A stretch of 64,000 nt of DNA, taken from Gymnothorax reevesii. Its lineage: Eukaryota > Chordata > Actinopteri > Anguilliformes > Muraenidae. The DNA is taken from the NCBI GenBank assembly GCA_029721435.1, contig CM056574.1:3671001-3735000 (forward strand), given 5' to 3'. The notes beneath the pieces are model-generated. The model was given only the letters and a program-made list of their open reading frames with translations. It was not told where the DNA came from and searched no databases. The translations under genes were made by a program, and so were the position numbers. Positions 54,401 to 63,400 of the stretch are shown piece after piece (the first letter of the stretch is position 1; the number at the start of each line of letters is the position of its first letter).

Positions 54401-57400
54401 ATAAAAAATGTCACGGACGACGGACAGACGCCACACCACGACAATAGCTTATCGACCCATAGGGCCGGTAAGCCAAAAACCTGCTTTTAGCGAAATCAGC
54501 GTTACTGTCTGCAAAGAACCTGCTTCAGGCTTCAAATTACAACTGATCAAGAAAAACAACAACAGCTCTTTGCACGAGACCCTTTAAAAACACGAGGTTT
54601 TAAAACTGCTCTGTTAAGAATATGAACATGAACAAGTCTTACGCAAAGTACAGGGAAACAGCCCAGAGAGATTATAGCTTCAGGCCCAAATCAAACTGGA
54701 GTTTTTGTGGGCTCTGGTTTTGGACCCCTAAAATCCTCACTCCTTCCAGCCCACTATGGGCGCCCAGCTTCTGGATAACACCTCCTCCCCATCGTTCATC
54801 CGTTTCAAGCTGAGTCTCAATGCGCATGAGAACATCAGTCGCACATTTCACAGCATCCAGGGATCCATAAATCCGTATCTCCAATTCAAATCCAGCCCTG
54901 CATTTCTCTGCTTCCTGGCAATTAAGTGGACAATTCCTGTCACTGATTGGCCAGACTCTCATCTCATCTGACTCCCAACTAAAGCGATTGTGAAAAACTG
55001 GCAGATCTTGGCCCTTGAGGACAGTGATTCGGGGAGCCCCGGCATTAAAATGCTTGTAAAATCAAGCATTATACAATAAAAATAGATAAACAAGTAGACA
55101 AGCACACAAATATGCCAATAACAACAGAAGTCAGTAAGCAAATAAATAAACAAGCAGTGAGCAAACAACTCAGTAAGGGAACAGGCAGGGAAGCTAATGA
55201 AACAAAATTAATTAATTAATCAATAGTAACCATATCGCCCAGTATCGGCCATGGACGCAGCTAACGATGAATATATATTCTGGGGCTCTGGTCAGGCCGG
55301 TTGTCCTCCAGCTGCTGATTAACTAAAAATATATTTTATTTAGAGGAACTAAAGATTTAAGGAGGCCTGCAGCCCAGGTAAATGAGGCGGAGCTGCGCCC
55401 CTGGGATTGATCCCGCCCCTGGGATTGATCCCTCTCTCAGCGCATCGTGTGCTTCTTACCAGGGCTGTTGTCGGCCGTCAGGTTGCTGGTCTCGCTGGGC
55501 GAGTTGGACAGGTCGGACACCACCACACTGATCCCCGCCGTGGGACTTAGGCTGCCGCCTCGCGAGGACGACTCGCTGCTCTCCGACCCCAGCGATGTGC
55601 TCGACCGCGTGTCCGACGACTTCCGCAACTTCCCCCGCAAGAAAAAGTTCCGCATCTTACTCCGGCGCACCTCCCCGCCTTCGTCGTCTTCATAGTCTTC
55701 TTCCCCGCCCCCGTCGCTCGGCAGCCGAGTCCTGCGCCGGCCCTGCGCCCCAAATCCGCCGGGCACGATGGCAGAGGCCGACTCCACGTCTTCACGCTTC
55801 TTCCCCTTCATGCGGTCCTTGAGCCGGCCGAAGGCCGAGAAGGGCTTGTCTTTGGCGGACAGGTCGTACATGCTGGCGGTGAGGTTGTTCCGTGTGAACT
55901 GCACGGTCACCTGCACCTCTCCTCGCTCCTTCTGTTTCTTTCCCGTCTTGGAGTTCAGCTTGTACCACCTGCAGCCGCAGACAGAGGGCGACAGAGCACC
56001 AGAGTCAGACACTTCTCATTTGGTTTTGCATCGCATTCGGCAAACCTCAGCTATTACCTGACCAGAAAGCTAGCTTTGGATGTACTGTGCCGTAGGAGAA
56101 GTCTGGGAATTTTACAAATATTCATGAGGAGCAGTCATCTGATTGGTTAGGGTTCGGGTTAGGCTTAGCCTACCATGAACATCACGCCAGCTTCACCAAC
56201 GCAAGTCAACATCGTCACTGTCCAATCAGATGATGGGTACTCATGAATATTTATAAAATTCCCAGACTTCTCCTACGAAAAAAATATTGCGTACTGTGCA
56301 GCATTTAGCTTATGGATATTGCGACTTTTTGATGGTCATGTGAAGCGTGTGAATAACAAATAAGTTCAGTCGTATTTGACAACTGTATTCATTACAGAGA
56401 ACCTAAATGGAAGGACAATGTGAATAATTCTTCTGATACTCCAGAGGAGTATTTTGCGCTAGTATTGATAGGAAGCCGAAAGAAAAGACAATAACACTGC
56501 TTGTCTGATTACCTCTTCACTTCCACGGAAGTCACATGATCGCGAAAGTAGTGCCCAAAATGGCACTCATTACATCCAAGGTTATTCGAGAAACTGAAAT
56601 GGCTGAGATTTTTCAAATGGGTCGCAGTGTCTGCAGGTTTTTTTGTTTTTGCTTCTTACTGGATTAATCAAAGCAGGTAATTAGACAGTCACATGACTTT
56701 GCCAAAACTGGGCACGGAGAAAAAAAAACCAGCACATTGTGAGGCCCCCAGGGGCCACAGTCGGCAACCCTGGGTATTACAGTCGCCTCAGCTTCATTCG
56801 TCACGCTAAACACATAACTGTGATACAGCAGACTTTCAACCACAGAGAGTTAACTGTGACAGGGGTCTCAAACAGGGCCACAGCGGCCCCTGGTTTATGC
56901 TTGTGATTCATTTAAGTCTCTGATTTGCCAAGAAGGCCAAACACCTTCCTCTCAGAGCAATAACTTGCAGTTTATGGAGGAGGGCTCATGAAAGCCTGCA
57001 GATACTGAGGCGCTTCAGGACTCTGGCGTGCATCACCCTGGCCTTAAAGCGCAAAATAACAGAAGCTGCTACACTGGTAACTGCAGTTACAAAGCTTTTT
57101 CAGCTTGTATCCCCTGCGATTTCAGAGAGGGGGCGCCACTGAGCATAAGCATCACCGCTCAATATTCCCCAGGTAAATAATGGCCGCCAATACTGCCTCT
57201 AATGGCTTAATTACCTCAATCACATCCTGACATCTGTACAAGCAGAAGCCACAGTACTCGTTTCCTCGAGATTTATTTGTGCCCAACACAGGGTGTTTAA
57301 TGTCAAAAATAAGGTCGTTAGATGAAACTGAATCTGGCAACAGTGTTCGGAGTGCGATTACAGACCTGTGATAAAGGATGTTCCGCACTAATTATCTGAA

Positions 57401-60400
57401 AGCTGTAGAAAAAAAATAATCACCTTCTGCTAATTGAAACAAGCAGAGTTTTAGATCGCTGCCTGACGAGGATAAAAATAAAAAATAAAAAAATTAGACG
57501 CAATCGTCAGATTAAAAAAAAAAAAAGTTTTCCTGAAAAATTTGCTGTTCCTTCAACTCAGTCTTTTAATATCATTCATGGTACAGGAGAAAAACTAAAA
57601 TTAATTAAATAATAAAACACTTCAGTCAGTGAGCGTTGAGCTTTCATTTGCGTTCTTTGCCTGATCGGGTTAGACATGCAGGTCTCGATAGTAGACCGCA
57701 CTCAAAACTCTGCACTAATAGTACAGACTCCCCTGCATACTGACTCACGCTGCACTCGGACAGAGAAACGGCACGTCCTCACGTCGTCACATTCACTGAT
57801 TGGAGAGAAACCACTGGCTAGACGTCAATTTGATTGAACAGTCTCGTCTGCCTTCAGAAAAGCACTTTTCTGCTCGAACCAGAGTCCATGAACAGCCCAC
57901 ATCGGTTTTGAATGTTAACAAGAGCTTTCCCCAGCCAGGCAAACTCAAGGGCTGATCTTTTAACCCAGGTAAAGTTACAGAAGCTTATCCCAGATCAAGT
58001 GTGTCTCTGACGCTACTCACACACCTGGGTGTAACAAACCGGCTCAAATGTTCAGCAATTTGATCTTAAACTTTACACCTGCTGGTTCACCTATTTTACA
58101 GGGCCTGCTGTGGAAAAGCATGTTCTACTGCATTCCAAACTGCCTCCTACACCTGAAACAGGTACTCGCGACATGCAGGAAATTTAATAATGTAGAACAA
58201 ACATGCCAGTCCAGGAAAATTGCTGCCAATGGCACTGTCTGCCTGTGAGCAACGGACACGCCTTAGCAGGCTAAAAATAGCGGAGACTGACATAGCTACA
58301 CCCAAGGCAAACGCCACAAGGCAACAGCAAGACAAGCATGCTGTTCTAGTTATTAAGTGCAGCTCAGATTGCTGCGATGTCCACAGATTTGCACTGTGAT
58401 TGTACATTATTTCAGGCTGTAAAACATCCCCCGACTGCTCATGGAAGTTTTGAACAGGGAAGTTACTGATCTGGTCCCTCTAAAATACCACCTGGAGGCA
58501 AAATCCAAAGAGATTGAAATCGCGGTATCGTTTCCTGCGCGGGAGGAAATGGCTAGATTGAATCTACAAAGTACCCCTTCAAAGCAAGAATGCACAATAT
58601 CTTTAGACTGGAGATCTCCGTTTATGTACACAGTAAAATATTCAGGACTGATCTCAGTTCAACTAACATTAACTCAGGACTGAATAAAAACTAGAGCTTT
58701 TACTGGGGTGAACAAAATGTGCAGAAGCCCTTTAGCTCTAAGGATCAGGACACAACACCTTCAGGACTCATTCACTGAGACGCCAGGAAATTACAAAACA
58801 TGTCAGACTGCATGTTTGGCTACAAAAAGCAGCAGAGCAAATTTGGCAATATTATTGTTATTTAAAGTACCAAAAGACTGGCACCTTTAGAATATCCAAT
58901 TGCATCCAGTCCTCCATTTATCATTACATTAATACTATAATTTTTAAAAATAAAACATTGGTGTATTAAAATAAACATATATATTATATGTTTTATATGT
59001 ATATTCAATATTTATATTGGGAATTCTAATTTTTGGTCTAGATGTTTGATAGATAAATTTGACAAAAAAAAGGCTAACTATGAGGATTTCAAGCTTAAAG
59101 GAGCGGTGTCGCAATTATTGCACATGCTCAGAACTTTGAAAACTGTCCAAGAAATCAAACCGAGTGAATCCGCTCGACTGCGAGTCAAAGTCCATCATTG
59201 CCAATCTGTCTTTGTTTTGCATTGTACTTTTATATTTCAGTTACTCCAGCATTATGCTTTTTATATTGTAATGGTCCCAATTTGTTATGGCAAATCGAAC
59301 AGCAAGGGATGACAGACAAAATTGTACAAACTTTAACAGATTTAATAAAACCAAACTAACAACTAACCAACAATTTACACTACTGACCAAGATTGACACA
59401 TACAAGAAAAAAAATATTTACAGTCCCTTTGAGATGGGGTTGCTTGGTGATGTCCTGGGACAGGGAAATGCTCAACACAGGCAAAAATCCACAAGAAACT
59501 TCACAGGTCTTGAAAAGAGTGACAGGACTGGTCAATTGTATCCTTCTCCTTGCAATTTCTCCTGCTACTTTACTCTCTCAATTTTTCTCCTTATATACTC
59601 TTTTCCAGCCCCCTACCACCTTCCAGACTTTTTTTTTTAATTCTCTGGGACTTCCCCTCTCAGACATGCCCAGGACCTGCCCAAACCTAGTTCCAGGCTG
59701 GGCTTAACAAAAAAAAAGGGTCAATACTGCCATCTAGTGGCTTCTTTCCACATTATAATATTAAGGAGTTTCCAATGGAAATTCAAGGATTCAAAGGGCT
59801 ATTTTAGTGCTTTAAAAAAGGATATTAGGAGTGTGAGCACATTTGATAACCACTAATAAACATCACAGAAGAAGATTCCACTTCTGTGATCTTCTTTGGC
59901 AGTTGGCAAACCAGGGGGGTTCTCGCTCAAATGATCACAATGCCACAACGCACACGTCATTCAACCGCACACCTCATTCAATCGTATACCTCATGCACAC
60001 CTCATTCAAACAGCTATACAGCAGGATGGGCCAATAAGTCGTCAGGAGTCAGCTGCTCAAATTTACAAAGATTGATTCACGCCAATAATCAGTGCACATT
60101 GAAAGCGATACGGGTGGAACTTCGTTCACTCTTGCAGTCACCATAAACTTTTTCTCACAAGCAGCAATGCTCAGAGACGCGAGGTGACAGTTTTGCGGAG
60201 TAACAGTTTTATATAACAGTCTTATAAGAGAGAAACTACACACAATAATATCTGCATGGTGCAACTTTAATTAAAACCTCACGAGTGGTAACACTTCATT
60301 CAGTAAGACAGGCTATATAAATCTATTCTTCGACAAAAGATAATTAATTAGCACCACATGGGATAAACGAGTTGAGTAGCTCAAGCAGACGTCACTCCGG

Positions 60401-63400
60401 TGATATGAATCGCAGCTACATACACTGGAAACGGGAGTCATCAGAAGATGACATATCCCCCCCAACCCCTCCCATCTAATCTCAGAAATCCCAAAATATC
60501 AAAAGGCACCAGTCTAGGACCTGATTAATACGCACAGCAAATATTGAATGGTATTGGAGTTCTGCCCTGGAAACAAAATGTCCACGGATGCACGGACGGA
60601 CGGACGGACGGACAACTGCACTGACGACCACATCCCCCTGCACTGTATACCGTGGGGATACTTACTCGCAGTCTTTAAGTAAAATGACATCATCGATGTT
60701 CCAGCACTAACTGGTTGCAGACAAGGCATGTAATTGAAAAATGAAAATATTAACTTGAATTATATTAAATTCCAAAAAAATTAAAATTAAAATGTGGCCA
60801 TGCGACACATTACTCTTATACACAGCACTGACAGTCCAACCCTTCCCATCTTTATTTAAGGGAATTTCTATTGAGAACATGTGTTTCACAAAGACGCCCT
60901 GGTAGGAAGGCCATCGAGAACCACTGCTGCAGGCATGGAGTAAGTGACAGAGAAAAACAGGGGAAAACTGTTTGAGGTCAAGGGCCTCACTCAAGGGCCC
61001 AATGGCAGAATTTCTGTAAACTTCCACTCTCCAGATGAAAGTCCATATGCCAAACCCAACTGTCGGGATAACAATCACCTCAAAACAGTTACCAGTCAAG
61101 CAACCCGCTACAAGGCTCTCATGCAAAAACAACAGCACAGCCGACACTGTAAAACTGCAGGGATCAAACACATAAAAGGGATCATAAGCCAAAAAAAAAA
61201 AAAAAACCACAAAAACTCATCTGCCACACAAGTTCTCCTCGTATACGCCTCTGCACAGGCAGGGAAATTATTATTTATTTATTCCCCCCCCCCAATATCT
61301 ACCACTTACTGGTGGACAAATTTTCTGACTAACCAGTCACTCAATAGTAAGTCATTTTCTGCCCAAAATCTACCAGCTACTTTCATATTTTACCAGCATT
61401 TGGTTGGTGGCTGACACCAATCTCCAATCCGGCACAAGAAAAACTGTTGAGAAAAAATATGGGCCAACATTTCAGTCACAACCAGGCCAAGATTATTCCT
61501 CAACCCTTTGGAGGTAACCATATGTCAGAGATTATAACGTTCTTAGCAGAACATTCTGACACTGATGTCACCATCGCTATTGCTGACATAAAACCCTGGC
61601 CTTCTAAAACCCCGGCATGGAGAACAGAATTTAAAAACAAACCCTCACAGTTTCAAAGGGTTAAACAACATTAGACTCATCTGGCAGAAACAGGTTTCCG
61701 ATCAAAGCTGCCCTTTAGAGATAACCAGCAGGCCCGGATCTGCATTTGAGCGGCATTTACGAGGTTAAGTACAAGGTAAAAAAATTTGTGGATATTAACA
61801 CATTGCTTTACATTACTAGATTAATTGACATTTACTAATCTAATTGTTGACAAAATTAAAGAGGCCTTGGCTATCTTTTCAGTGGTATCACAATTGATGA
61901 TGACCAGGCTAATTATATCTCCAAATGGCGTTCCAGGGATATTATGTTTTTAGTCCGACCGCCGCCGCTGCCGCCCTACATGTTAACGCGATAACTTCAG
62001 TAATATTTCAATTAGAAATATAAGTAAGTATCATAAAGAGGAAGAACTGATTCCATTTTGGACAATTTACAATTTCTAGATTGGCCACAAGGGGCCAGAA
62101 ACTGAAAAAAAAAAATCACTGTTTTTATCACATCTCTGGAAATATTTGTCGGATTGACCTCAAATCAAGTGCAAATGAAAGGACATGACCTGAGGATGTG
62201 TCCCATAATGACATTATACCAGTTTGGTTCAAAATTTTGACACAAGGTGGAGCTTTGTCACATAAAATTCACCATTTTTGCCATATCTTTGGAACTATTT
62301 GTCCAATTGACATGAAACTGTGTGCAACTGCAAGGTCATGACCTCTCAACGTGTCACATGAAGACATCATACCTGTATGGTTCTATATTTTGCCACCAGA
62401 TGGCGCTTTGTGATGGAAAATTACCATTTTGGCCATATCTTCAGAACCATTTGTCCGATTGACCTGAAATTAAGTTCAAATGAAAGTCTATTCAAGGATT
62501 GGGGAATTGGAGGATTGGGGGCGTTTGGGGATATACCCCCAGCCGTCGCCGCCGATGGCATAAGCCTAGTCTTGACAGTTAGTAAGTAGATAACAAGAGA
62601 TAGTCAATTCATGCGGACCTTGTCGTGAAGAGGTAAACATTAATCAAATAAAAGATGGCAAATGGCCAATAAACAGACTGAGGAATCTCAGTTCGTTTAC
62701 TTAAGACACCTGATCACAGTAGGCAGTGAATCTGCCAGAACTGGGATTTTAAAGTGGCACGACCACTGCAGCGCCCCTCCCAGCCAGGGACCGAGCCGGG
62801 ATCTCTGGGATCCAGACATTTATGTCCCATTTGTTTAGTTTATTTATGCAAAAGCCCTTTATACCCATTAACCAGCAGATAATTAATTTGATTACTCTAA
62901 AATAATAGCGCCCTGTGTACACTTCTGCCACCTTCATTATAACAGGCCCTCTGCAAGCTAATGAAGTCACAGCACATGTGAAACAAATCTGCACTTGAAT
63001 CTCATTCTACCACAGCTGGAGCCTAAAAATGGATGGAATTTAGAAAATGGAGGCAATATCTCCCATAGATCTGACACGGAATATAAGAAGACAACACAGC
63101 TCGTCGGAAACTTGAACCTTGCTGTCCGCGGACGACGACGCAGACTATTGCGAGGACATTCATCCCGGCGAGCTAAAAAGTGAAAAAAACATCCTGAAAG
63201 TGATTTTCCAAACCGAGTGTCAATGAGGCAGCAGAGAAAGTCTTTCTGAAGTCGCCCCTTCAACTCACCATCTGTCAGTTCTCCAATAAAACTAAACCTC
63301 GGCGAAATGCCTGGTCTTAACAGCTTTCCGTCAACATGTTTCCAGTTTTTGAAATCCAAATTTAACCCTCTGCAGGTCAATCCCCTTCCTACACAAAGAT

